Assembly: GCA_004794655.1 (NCBI GenBank)
Contig: SMMW01000009.1
Coordinates: 394,501-458,500, forward strand
DNA: 64,000 nt
Source of the DNA: Marisa cornuarietis
Taxonomy: Eukaryota; Mollusca; Gastropoda; Architaenioglossa; Ampullariidae
Reading direction: 5' to 3'
In this document: piece by piece, positions 52,311 through 64,000 of the stretch
How positions within the stretch are numbered: position 1 is the stretch's first letter
Layout: each line of letters starts with the position of its first letter
Notes under the pieces: generated by a model
Database searches by the model: none
Told to the model about the DNA's origin: nothing
Seen by the model: the letters and a program-made list of their open reading frames with translations, nothing else
Made by a program: the position numbers and the translations under genes

Positions 52311-55300
52311 TCAGTCAGATTCTATATCAGACATTCTGAAGTCTTCAACAATATCCTCCATGTCTTTTTTATCTTTTTCATGCTTTGTTTTCTTTCTTTT
52401 TGGATCTTGCCCGGCACCTTGAGAACTTTTGGGTCTCTTGGTTGGTTTCTGTCGGGGTGTGATTTTCTCTTTATCTTCTTCATCATCACTGTCATCATTT
52501 TCACTGGCAGACTTGGCAAGAGTCTCCAAATCATCACTGTCAAAGTCACTGAAAAGTATGTTTGAACCAACTGTAATGCAGAGTCCAAAAATGACATATC
52601 TAATTAACAATCAGAGAACAAATCTTGCTCTCCTTTCCTCTAAATATTTCAGGGGTAGTTGCCCCCCCTTTTTTCCTCTACATCACATCTCTTCACTTCC
52701 CCATGTTCTCTCTTACTATTTTACAACAGTCCACATGCTCATGCAAAGAAACACTCATAAATAAACTACTGATTAAACTACTAATAATTATAAAAACTGC
52801 TGCCCTTTTAAAGTAATCAAATATTCATTATTATTTTCTTGATGCCCAAAAATGCCCATCCAGCATAAATCAGACTCTAATTAATTAAGATACTTAACAT
52901 GAGCAAACATAAAACTGGAAGAAACCTGAAAAAAACTTAGATTAGATTAAATAGACCTTGTAATCAACAGAGACACATCAACATCATTGTAATGCCAAAT
53001 GTTATCTTAACTCTTACTATACTAGAGGTTTTGGGTGCTCTGCTACTTTGTTTTGGGTTGTGTTGGAAAAACTTGCTGATCAAATGTAAATATATTGCAA
53101 ACGTAGACTTGCTGTGTACCAAACTAAAGAAAACTGAATCAACATTTATGACATTAAAAAAAAAAAAAAAACAACCCCAAAGGAATCACAGAAATTGAAA
53201 TTACTTTAATTATGAATAATAATTGTTGATGTGGTCTTCTAAATGCCAGTTATCAACATTACAAAGAAGAAACATCTTGTTACCTTGAGAAATACATTTT
53301 AGATATAAAAATCTTAATGTACATTCAATTCTCCTTAGAACACCACAGTGTTATTAAATTCTAATTACTGCCGTTTATATGTGTATACAGTCATGTTGGG
53401 ATCTGCTGCTTTATTTTCAGTTACCGTACAAAACTTTCTTTGCAAGTGCAAAATGATGGCAAAAAACAGTCTAGGCTTAATAAATGCAACCACAGTGAAA
53501 TTTCTTTTTGTAAAATTTAATACAAGATGTGTTATTTGAGACGTTATTAGCAACTGTTAGCGAATATAAAAAGTAAGCAAGGATTCATTTTTGTCATGAA
53601 CATTGTCTGGAGAGAGAAATTAAAAAAAATATTTTTATACATTCTCCTCACCAGAGACAACAAAAAATTCATCCTCTGAATAAAAACTTTCAGATTCAGA
53701 ATCAGAATCATTTTTGGCTTGATCTCAAAGTGAAATCAAAGAGCTGCTCAAAACCATGTGTTCAAGGTGGAAAAGCAAAAAGACGGGAAACCTCACAGTC
53801 TTTTGTCATTTTCCTCTTTGTTTTACATACATATTATTTTTTTTTATTGTTAAAAAGTACAATTAAATCAATTTTTAATCATTTTTAAGTCCTCCTAAAG
53901 TACTAAAATAACTTGTAACAAAAAGTAATAAAATAAACTGAGTGTTATTATATAGTATTTTCGAAATGGAGGGTGTCATATAGTGAGAGTTAAGTTACTG
54001 GTATTGCTGCTAAAAGAATCTAAGACGTACCTGTATTCTCCCTCAGAATCGGTCCCTGCATCATTGCCAGTCTTCTTTTTATAGCTCTCCCTCTCCTCCT
54101 TTGGCAGGAATCTGATCAAAAAGTAATCAAATGCTATTACTTGCTGTGAAGTTGTCAATGACATTTTTAATTTATGAAATTGATCCTCCTTTGCTCCAAC
54201 TGCATAAACTTGCTTAAATATCCTTTTTCTTTCAATCAAAAACACAATCATATCTTGATAAAGTGCGGCGTACTGAATAAAACTTATTTTTCTATAATAA
54301 CACATTTTGAAAAATTTTTTTTTTAATTGAACCACTTTCTTTAAGGAAGTAGTTTTTATGCAGTTCTATCTATGTCAAAGGGTCAAACTACTTTAATCTG
54401 CCGTCTGGGCCTATTTCCCTCATTTCCTGGAATCACCAATTTTTGAATGTTTGTCTCTAGTTTCTGTGCCGCTCTGCCATATCAGGTGTTTAATGTTTTC
54501 CCTGATTTCTGTGCTGCTCTGTCAGATCCAGCGGTGTTCACCATGACTTTGCTCTGGTCTGTGCTGAATTTCCTACCATAACCATTGGCACTGGTGGCGA
54601 GCTTGTCAGTCAGCTCTCATAACTTGCTGCTGTTCATACCTGCCATCACAACTGAAGGAGGTAAAGAGCTTTTAAGACCAGGGTGTAACCATTTCCAATG
54701 ATGGTAGCTTTGTGGCAGACATTTGTCTCAGGGTCAACAGCAGAAATGGCAGGGCTCAACAAGATGGGGGACAGCAAAACTATCAGCTTTAGCAGAAAAT
54801 TTAGATGGCAAGCTTTCATCACTGATACCACTCATCATGCACCTCACTTCCTCTCCAATGATTGGTACGGGCAGGTTGGCTTGCTCTGGATCCAGCAAAT
54901 GCCACTTAAGAACAGGATGACGATGATGGTTTCTGTTAATTTCTTCACAAGCTCATGCCAGATACCTTAAAATTTTGAGGTGGCCTGTCTGTTTTTACAT
55001 AGGACCTGCTATAGTTCATATCACTGTTCTACACAATTCACAGTACCATCTAGACATACAAATCATTTTCCCTCAAAAGGGGTGATCCTGTCACTAATAC
55101 AGAGAGGTTTGGCTGTTCTGTGTTCAGCTCTTGTCTTGAGCACGCTGTTCTTTCTCTGAATGTGGCATCTGTTTACAGGGCTGGCTGCCTTGCCTTGATA
55201 TAGCCTTTGTTGCTGGCTCGGCATAAAGCACCAATCCCACTACCCCCAATGCTTAAACAAATTGCTCCCTACATGATGGCTGTAGCTCTGCACTATGAAA

Positions 55301-58300
55301 AGTCTTAATTAAAAAAAGTTAAAAGATAAACACGGAGGAAAAACTGAAATTATTAAACAGTAATACCATGCCATCATAAACAGCATTACAAATGATTTCA
55401 CCTGATATTGTCATCTTCTGAATCCTCTTCAACATCATCCGCAAAAAGTGCTCCAAACTCCCTCTTCTCATCTTCAGTGGGTTTTGCTGGAATCCTTCTC
55501 CTTATAATCTCAGGCAGTTCTTCCGCTGCTCCTGATATCTTTAGTATCAACAGAAAATAAAAATTACTGTTTTGATTCAACACAATTGCTCATTAGCCGT
55601 ATTTCATTTCCAAACATTTGGCTTTAATTTATGATGTCGGAAGGGAAGCAGGTAGGAGTTCGGTGTACTACTCTCAATGTTCTCAGTAATTGGAAGACTG
55701 ACTCTGTTACACTGTTTCTCTGTAACATGCACTTAGTGCTAGTTATGTGCTTGTTATAACATCGCTACTATGAATGACAGTAGGTATTTCTTCTCTGTCA
55801 GGACACATAACAGCTAAGTCTGCAACAAATGCCTGTCCCCCTCCCTCCCCCGTTTTGGCCAATGATAAGAGAAAGAGAAACGTTGGCATACCTGCTCCTT
55901 CTGTGCAATTTCATGCTGAAGCTCTCTGTCTCGAAGTTTTCTCCATGAGCTGTAATATTTTGACAAAGGAGTTCCCTCCTCTTTGCTCCTCAATTCCCAC
56001 AAGTCCTAAACAGAAAACGCAGTTATGCATGATTTGTTGAGCTAGGCAAAACTGTCTCTCCAAAAGGACATACGTGCATAAATGCATTGTTAAAATCTAC
56101 CCGCACACATATGCAGCACCTATCCAATATAACTTACCACAGCTTTGGTGTCTGTAAGGTTGAAGGTTGTTGTTCGCCGTTTAGCTGTGATAAATTTGGC
56201 GGTTTCCTCAACCTTATCCAGAATTTGCTTCAGCTGCTTGCAGTACGTGGTTACTTTACACTTTTTCAAAAAGTCACGAAGCTGAAGTAATGAACAAATA
56301 TATATATATGCACACACAAATAAAAAGCATGTATTTAACATTAAAATGCTTTTCTAGTTGCTCCTGAACTGAATGTACACTTAAAGAAACCACTGGAAGC
56401 ATTCCATTCCATTTGTATATGATTCATTGCATTTTTATATAATTACAAGATTTCCTGAACACCACGAGCTGTTCTGACCACTAATATGCAGCTTTGCAAC
56501 CACTGACAGTAGCAAGTTGACTATAGTCCACTGCTGAAGGCAGTGCATCAGGTTCAAAAAAAGAAAGAAAAGTGTCCTGTAAGAGAAACATTTAAGTACA
56601 TGTAGTGCAAAATAATTTCTGACAGCATTTAATAAGTGATGGCTAACAATGTCAAACATGCTGAAGAGATTTTGCGGGTTTGTTTACTCTCTTTGTAGCA
56701 GAAAGAAGCGAAGATTCTGCTTTACCTGTACTACAAGTGGCACAACAAGCTCTGGGAAAGCAACACTGTGGGCATGGACATGTAGATTATCCAACATCAG
56801 TTCATACAGCTGGTCTATCAGTGCATCCTGACAAAAGTTTTTTAAACGTCACAATAAAAGGCATAGAAAGGCACTAAACCAAACCAACCAATTAAAATGG
56901 TTGACATTGAATTATCTGTCTTCTATTTGTATATAGAAGACTGACACAATGTATGATTCTTTCACAACAAGGACAGCTGAATAAGACAACACCAGTGTGA
57001 TTTCTAGCCAATGACAAAGATGTGTGTGTATATTTGTGTAACTGCAAATGCATGTAGATATGTGATGTCATAGGTGTACTTTTGGTTTTAACCTGAGATT
57101 GCATTTTTTATCTACCCCGTCTTTTGCTATGATGAACCCCTTATCTTGTAACTAGCATTTATTGTTTTAATTGAAACTGAGTACACTTTCTCAAGTCGTA
57201 ATTCCCTTTTGCAATTAATAAAGCTTGTCATTTGTACTTTTTCTCCTAAACCAATAAGCAAATCTCATCCGCCTTATAATTTAGTTGGAATTCTCTTTGA
57301 TATCTGTGACAGTACCCTGTTGCAATACATAAGTGGGTGTGAATGTGTGTGTGTGATCTGTGGGGAAGGGGGGTAGCTATCTTAAGCAGAAATGACCTGG
57401 TTACCTTAAAAGCTTTCTCTTGAAACTGAGCTTTAGAAAATTTCAGAATGCATGCCATGTTGAAATTTTTGAAGCTGGAGGATTTTGCACGCTTGTTAAA
57501 ATCAGTTTGCTCCAGCACCTGAGGTTAAAAAGGAAGAAAATACAGTTATTAACAATAAAAAAAGGAAAAAAAGTTTCAATAAAACAGACTTTAAACTATT
57601 CATAGGCTCAGACTTTAATCCACAATTACTACCTATCTCAAATTTTGGTTATTACAGATTGCCTATAAAGCCATAACGCTGCTTACTTCCCCTGAATTTT
57701 ATGGCCAAGCCCACTTCTACACAGTACCCACTAATTCATGAAATACAAATTAATAAGTGCCTTGGCCCCTTTGAATAAAAGAGGGGAAGACTGAAGATCA
57801 TGAATCAAAGCATTCCACATCCTGCATTTTTTTTTGTATTTTTTACTTAAACACAGACTACCATTCTGACATGTTCCTTTTTCATTTATGTATATACATC
57901 AATAACAGAGAGGCATATACAAGTAGGTATGTCCACGGGATAACTGCTGTTTTTTGTAATATATTATATACATGTATATATATAGAGGGAGATACCAATA
58001 TGTGGTGAGTGTGTATTTTTGAAGTGTTTAGTGTTATATGACTGGATTTTGCTGAAGCCTGTTCAATTGACATCCGCAGATGAACAGAAATGATGTGGAT
58101 TGTATTGTTAAATAAATAAGAAATAAGGACAGGGGGATTTCAAATATTTTAATATCCTTCCTTTGCTGGATTTAGAATAAGGCATAGTTACAGTATCAAA
58201 TTCCCTATTCTCTGCATTCTAAAGGACGCAGACGTGCCACTGTCTGGAAAAGAAAAGATCTCTGTGGGGAACAATTTTCAACTGATTCTTCAGGACATTC

Positions 58301-61300
58301 TTTCCCTCTTACTCTACCCATTTCTCATTTATGAAAGTAGATTTTTTAATCTCACCTCCAGAAGAAACGGCAGGACAGGAATGAACGTGTTTGTGGAACC
58401 AGACAATTTGGTCAGATACCGAAGGCAGTGAAAACGCAGAGGGTAGTAGCGGGCTGTTGGTAATAATCTGCAAAGCAAGCCACCATCATTAAGCCATTTC
58501 TCAATGGTGGCAGAAAAGGATATCTGTCCTCAAAGTACATCAATTTAAAATAAATGAATAGAATAAAAAGGACAATAGTAAATGCTTCACTAAATTTGTG
58601 AACAATATAAGCATAAAAAGCTGTTTTTATTTAACTACATCCAGTTCATGAAATCATAAGGGGTAAAAAATCCTACCACATAACTCTACTTTAAGTCATA
58701 AAATATTCTTGTATCATCAGACTATTTCTTACTAGAGAACTGACTGACAGACAATCAGAAATTTTCAGCATTCTTCCCACTCACAACTAGCAGCAGATGT
58801 TAAGGGAAGTAATTATAGATTCAGCTGTGGAATGCTTTCTTCCCTTGTCATTTTAAAATTAAGTATTTCTGATCACTTGGCAAAACACTATACAGCTGTT
58901 CTCACCTAATAGTGCCAATAATGACCTGAGTAAGCGGATAAACTAGAGGCTGAAGGGTAGGGCTGGGATGAGCAGTGCTCAACATGCGTGTCCAAAGGCC
59001 CAAGCTCAACACATACTGCCAGTTGTACACAGCCTGACATGTCTCCTGTAGAAATGTGCAACAGCATGAATGACATCTCATATAGCATACAGATTATTGT
59101 AAACACTGTTATCTTGTGCTCCCTAAAAAGACCATTATTACCAAGGAACCAAAATTTCTGCTGTAGTTTAATGGACATCTAGAGTTTGACTACAAAACTT
59201 AGCACCCACAGAACACTGAAGCAAAAAAAAAAAAAAATCAAAAAAAAAAAAAAACACACACACACACACAAAATGAGGCTAAGCATACATTTAAGGATTC
59301 AAGTAATGCTTATGTGCACCAATTCGTATGTTAACTGGTATGCACAAACCAATGCCTCCAAAAACAATCACATATTCTCACAAAATATTATTACAGAAGA
59401 ATATAAGGAAGAAAAAAATTATGATTATTTTCCAGTCTCCATCATTCTAAGAAAAATGTTTAATGCATCCAGGCTGCCACCGAAATTTAGACACCTCAAA
59501 TCGTCCTAGTCAACGTTGTATACCTTTTTCTTTACGGTGATAGCATTTCGAAGATGGATAGCCAGCTGTCTGATGTAAACAAAGGCATGCTGATATGCTA
59601 GCACTTCGTCCACTAGCAGGATCTCCACCAATGAGTGCTGCATGAAGCTGATGAGCGGCAGAGCCACAGGAGTGACAAACTTACAGTTGCTCACGTATGC
59701 CATGTACATTTTCTGCACATAGAATTAACACTGGAGGTAATGTAAGATAGAATAATAACAGGGATGCATAACCTCAGAACAGTTGCACGTAATAAAGGCC
59801 ACAAAGAACTGTTATATCTGATGATGGGCATTTTTTAATTCTTCTGCTCACTTCTGCCTCAAAATGAACTTGTGCACAAGTGCTGCCTACATATGTGCGC
59901 TGCTAAATCTACTTGGCAAACCGAACACTTTTTACTCTGACCATCTGACCTTAAGGCATAGTTCAAGAAGATTTTCTTGCAACATCCGAACCAATTTACT
60001 GATGCACAGAAATGCCAGAACACGAGTTGTTTCTTCTCCAGAGCTCCATATACTAATCATTTTCTGTAACAAAGGCGCAATCAGAAACATAAAATTATCT
60101 CCCTTTAAGTTCAACCAGGGATAGAACTATTGTCTGTGTAAACATCAATTAAAATACTAATTGCATAAAAGTAGTTTTCAAAAAATACTTTAATAAAGTT
60201 CATCTTAATGTCTGTGGTGGAGCGCTAGCACCCTTCTTAAATAACAAAAGCAATAAAGATTTCTTTGTCTACAGTTGTTAAAAATGTGCATTGTCATATG
60301 GCTTAATAATGACTGAAGTGAGGATAATTAGAATTAGCAAGATAGTAAAATCAAACAGAATGAAAAAAAAGAAAGCAAGCAAGAAAGAAAAAAACCAGAT
60401 GCATGAGAGTGGGAAATGGAAAAGCCCAACTACGCAAACACTGTGGTGACAGCTTTTTTTTTCCCACTTCAGGCATCATGACAACATGAACAAGATTCTA
60501 TATTTTGAAAACCAACCTTAACAAACACCTTCGACAGTTTTGGAAAACCAGCGTAGCACACCACCAGTTTGTGAATGTGTTTGAGAACAACATTAATCAT
60601 GCTGGCTTCAGACAGCTCTCCTGTCAGCTGAAATAATTTAACAGACATAGTAAAGAAACATTGCATAGAATCACTATAATTAAACTAATTGCTTTTCAAA
60701 ATTCAGCGCATCGGCAGTAGAAGCAAATAACTCCAGTTCAAATAGAAAAATATGTACACAATTAGTTTCCTACTACTGATTTCTTAAAATCTGTTTCATA
60801 GCATTTTCCCAATACATTAAAAAAAAAAACCACCAGCCGATTAACCAGAAAATCTTAAAATAATATAATAAAATTATTAAAAAATGCCAATTTCTTAGGT
60901 CTTTTTTCATATTAACTTATTTCATACAAAAATTTTAGTGAAAAAATGCACTTCTGGTGATGAAACATTTTCAGAATCAGTTTGATCATGTTTGAAAAAT
61001 CTCTGTTCTGTGTGTACTGTGGAGTAGTGCCTTCTTAAAAAATGCATACCTGAAGCAATAGGGCACAATAGTTCTTTGCTGTACCACGTAAGCTTTTCCA
61101 CTTCTTGCTCTTATGAGGGATGGGCTGCTGTGTGTCACTCAATGATGAAAGCCCAAGAAGAGTTTGAAAAGCAGGTGCCATTTCCGTGAGACACATGCGA
61201 ATGACAGCATTGAACCCTGAGAGAAAAACAGTCAACTGTAGATGAACATGCAGATTTCTACCTTTCTTTTTTCTTTTTAAAGAGATTCATGGCAGCTACA

Positions 61301-63263
61301 ATAAATCTGGTAAAATAGTGGTAGAAAATGTCAATACCCTAAAATCTTTTCCTATTTATTTTTGGTTTGATGTTTTAAACTTTTTTGAAAATCTTCTTCA
61401 TTTATGATTGCACATGCACATTTTCTAAAGATTCAGTCTAAAGCTTCATTCATACCTGTGCTGTTCTCAACTCTATACTTTGTGCTGACTTCCAGGTTTT
61501 CTGTTTCACTAGCACTGCTTGCTTGTTGAACAGCAGCTGCAAGTGCTGCTACAACTTCCCTCATAACTTCCACACTTGCATTTTTCTGTAAAACACCAAA
61601 AAAATGTTCCTGGGCTTAAATTTAATACTACACCACTTACCACATATTGAATTAAGACAACCAATTTAATTATATAAAGAGCATGCTACTTAACAAACAG
61701 TCAATTTATGAAAAGCATTTTACCCGACTGCAGGTAAATGGATATTTCAGAAAGCATTCTTTAACTAGAAAATTCCCTCTTGACTTCTGAGGGTGTTGTG
61801 ATTCACAGAGAAAGACAAGGTTATCTTCCATGAATGATATAGTTAATTTAGGAAGTATTTCAAAATCAGTGTGATTCTGCTAAGGGAATGGATGTGTGAC
61901 AGCCAGATATTGCATGATTGCGCTTAGGAATGTGAGAGATGTCACGTGGTGATAAACCACAGTATAAAGTAGGAATAGTCTAATTGCCAGAGAAAAATCA
62001 AAGCCAAAGAGAAGATGCAGTGGTTCTGATTATCAAGTTAGTTAATATTTTATACTCATTACTGAAGCTATGCTTAGTTCAGTCTCATGCTAAATGAATT
62101 GGTACATTTTTAAAAATAAAAAACACCGCTGTCATCTTGTGGAGCAAATAAAATTGGAAAATTGGAATTACATGTTGGCCTCACTCCCTCCACTCTTCTC
62201 ACCCTTTCTTGTAGCACTTTCTCTCTTGTCTATCCTGTCATGTACTTTCACCTTCTAGCCATCTTTTCTTAGTAGCCTAACACACACTAAAAGTGCTGAA
62301 TATAGTTATGGTAATGTTTATGTATAAACACCTGCATATTGTATATGCAAGAAACCAATATTAACCTGTAACTTGCTGGTCCAAGTCTTGATCATTGCAA
62401 TGGTAACCAGGACACCAGATCCTCTTTTTTTAACCTTCCCTCCATCATCGCTGTCCTCAAACTCTTCATCATCACTAGCAACCTATGCAAAAGGACACCT
62501 CATTAGCATCAAATGCAATTGTTTAATATACCAGCTGTAAAGATCTGCGAGTGCTCAACAGGAAAAGGTTTGTTATTTTTGCATAATTTGTAACCAGCAT
62601 TTTGATATACTTATTGGCAACTGTACTTCATTAATATTAGCTTGTAACTTGCAATGAAAGTTTATCTTAGAAACATTTGTATGCATGTGCACATGCCTGG
62701 CACATCCACACACACATATGGCTTTTTTATCTGTTATATTTGACTAAAGGCAACCAACCAAATTCAGTGAATGCTGCAAAATAGTGCTGAATAAAGCATG
62801 AATTTCATATGGTATTTCACATAAAGACCTAAAGAAGAGGAAGAAAGAGCTTGCCTCAAGTTTGGATGGCAGTTTATGGCGTCTGCCTACGTCATCCTCT
62901 TCCTGCTCCTCATCATCTTCATCACTGCCCTCACTCTCACCACTTGACATGTCCAGTATCTCCTTCTCAAATGCTTTAGCATCTTTCCTTTCCTTAACCT
63001 CTTGGGAATGTTGCACATGATCCTTGCTTATGTCTAAATCATCAGCTTCGTCAACATCTTCCTCAAATGCTTCATCTTCATCAAACTCTAAAAGGCTTTT
63101 ATCTTCTGCTTTTAAAAATTCATAGAATTCAGGATCTGTATTCTTCAGCTTTTGCAGTGATTTTTTCATTGATGATGCATCAGATTTTGGTAATTTCTTA
63201 TCCCCTTTAGCTTTGGTGAGTTTTTGTGATTTGGTCTTATCCTTCACCTTCTTTTGTGCCAGT
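52311..63263 (-). CDS. NOC2L: Nucleolar complex protein 2 homologue (5' end missing)
   Basis: NOC2 works with NOC1 and NOC3 in the nucleolus and nucleoplasm in 60S pre-ribosome maturation and export; vertebrate NOC2L also inhibits histone acetyltransferases. Exons placed by splice sites and phase: 63263-62855, 62482-62366, 61585-61456, 61216-61050, 60627-60517, 60063-59950, 59712-59524, 59045-58906, 58467-58356, 57518-57405, 56827-56726, 56281-56138, 56005-55892, 55538-55402, 54111-54031, 52548-52311. They join to about 805 codons. Residues 1-136 are Lys-rich then acidic ([20 protein letters not shown]). Residues 137-660 are the Noc2 family domain, an alpha-helical repeat with [49 protein letters not shown] and [14 protein letters not shown]. 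The tail is acidic and Lys-rich, ending RMSDIESD. Human NOC2L is about 750 residues. The first exon was not found. The 62855 donor is GC rather than GT. The 55538 acceptor (AAG) is the least certain. Confidence 0.93.
53655..53728 (-). other. Acidic open cassette in the last NOC2L intron
   Basis: The minus strand reads [20 protein letters not shown] with a donor-like CTG/GTGAGG after it. The composition matches the acidic tail of NOC2 proteins, but the reading phase does not join to the neighbouring exons, which splice to each other in phase without it. It may be an alternative exon with another splice partner, a decayed exon, or chance. Confidence 0.3.
55073..55240 (+). mobile_element. SINE (family 1) in a NOC2L intron
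   Basis: On the plus strand, CCTGTCACTAATACAG, TTGGCTGTTCTGTGTTCAGC, TCTTGTCTTGAGCACGCTGT, then GGCATCTGTTTACAGGGCTG, TTGATATAGCC and TTGCTGGCTCGGCATAAAGC. It is collinear with the minus-strand copy at 63715-63893. The box A region is eroded; box B (TGTTCAGCTCTTG) is recognisable. It lies antisense to NOC2L. Confidence 0.75.
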
Positions 63264-63714
63264 CTTAAAAAGAATAATATGTCATTTAAATAAAAGTAGC
63301 ATGAAGTGGAAACATTAATTTAATGGGGTGAAAGAAAAGGTTGTGACAGATAACATCTTCCATCCATAAAATTTCATTAAAAAAAATCTTTGAGATGAAG
63401 TCTTGCCACATATGTCCAGTTCTCTTCAGTAAAGTGAAACACCACTTCTTAAGAGATCTACATTTTTAGACAACTCAAGATGACTAGAATTAAGTCAAGC
63501 TTTTAGAGTTGACGAGCTACAAAACTACAGTAAGCTATGGTGTCACTCCCGTTTAGAAAAGAAAACAAATATTAAAAATCATTTATTATCCACCATATAG
63601 TTAAATATTGCATATTCTTCAGAACAAAGTAAATGCACATAATTTCCATTTGTAACTTTGATTTTGAAGATTTTTCTCTTGAACATTGCTTCTGACAAGT
63701 AAACAATTTTAAGA
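63264..63714. other. Intron or upstream part of NOC2L
   Basis: Left of the SINE and upstream of the first placed exon. I looked for an N-terminal coding exon in the correct phase (phase 2 donor) and did not find one. No other feature seen. Confidence 0.55.
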
Positions 63715-63893
63715 GAATTGGTGTTTTATGCCAAGCCAGCAACTAAGGCTATCTCATGGCAAGACATCCAGCCTGCGAACAGATGGCCCATGTAAAGAAA
63801 GAACAGCGTGCCCGAGACAAGAGCTGAACCCAGGACAGCCAACCTTCAATGCATTGGTGACAGGCGCTAACCGTTGCATTACTAGACAACCCT
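63715..63893 (-). mobile_element. Near full-length tRNA-derived SINE (family 1)
   Basis: On the minus strand it begins GGTTGTCTAGTAATGCAACG then GTTAGCGCC, a tRNA-like head with a box A-like part. CTGGGTTCAGCTCTTGTCTC follows as box B, about 55 bases on. The body runs GGCACGCTGTTCTTTCTTTA, CATCTGTTCGCAGGCTGG, GATAGCCTTAGTTGCTGGC and ends TTGGCATAAAACACC. It is about 180 bases long, the most complete of five copies in this window, and lies in the same orientation as NOC2L. Confidence 0.8.
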
Positions 63894-64000
63894 TTTAAGA
63901 GGAAGATCTGTTCTTAGTGAAAATAAAGTGAAACCTTGGTTTTCGTTGACTTTGGTTGTCATCAATTTTTTTCCATGAAAAATTTGTATTGGTTTTTGTC

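Noticed and set aside
1..64000. CRISPR arrays, operons, bacterial promoters
   Set aside because: Direct repeats here are microsatellites or minisatellites, and the gene structure is spliced and eukaryotic.

Overview
The window is animal nuclear DNA. It has an intron-rich single-copy gene, C2H2 zinc-finger genes, tRNA-derived SINEs, decayed non-LTR retrotransposons, a P-element/THAP9-like transposon and abundant di- and trinucleotide repeats. Nothing looks bacterial: there are no operons, and most open frames are chance or repeat-driven. The repeat landscape fits a mollusc, possibly a gastropod, but no diagnostic marker confirms this, so the taxonomic placement is inference.

Layout. From 1 to about 33.8 kb I recognise no host gene. 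This stretch is intergenic or intronic DNA with microsatellites, a 34-bp minisatellite (4484-4725), a 25-bp-arm inverted repeat (15730-15833), a non-LTR element split by an unidentified 1.4-kb insert (19.26-21.44 kb), an internally deleted non-LTR element (25.2-26.2 kb, minus strand), SINE pieces and a promoter-like CRE/NRF1 cluster near 22.2 kb. From 33.83 to 50.83 kb lies a locally duplicated zinc-finger locus. Unit A (33.83-37.79) carries a frameshifted, seven-module copy. Unit B (38.70-46.85) carries an intact 659-codon gene with 16 finger modules. A promoter-only fragment, C, lies at 50.58-50.83. A 3.3-kb composite retroelement insertion with a 10-bp target-site duplication splits the downstream flank of unit B. 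A decayed P-element/THAP9-like transposon lies between B and C.

From 52.3 kb to the right edge, on the minus strand, is most of NOC2L, encoding a nucleolar ribosome-biogenesis protein. Sixteen exons could be placed by splice sites and reading phase; the extreme 5' end lies outside the window or was not found.

How it fits together. NOC2L is a housekeeping gene with SINEs in its introns. The neighbouring zinc-finger locus is young and unstable: tandem duplication, gain or loss of finger modules, decay of one copy and transposon invasion of flanks and promoter. The intact zinc-finger protein has an N-terminal half packed with SUMO-acceptor consensus motifs ahead of 13 canonical fingers, which suggests a SUMO-dependent DNA-binding regulator, possibly a repressor. 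That function is inference.
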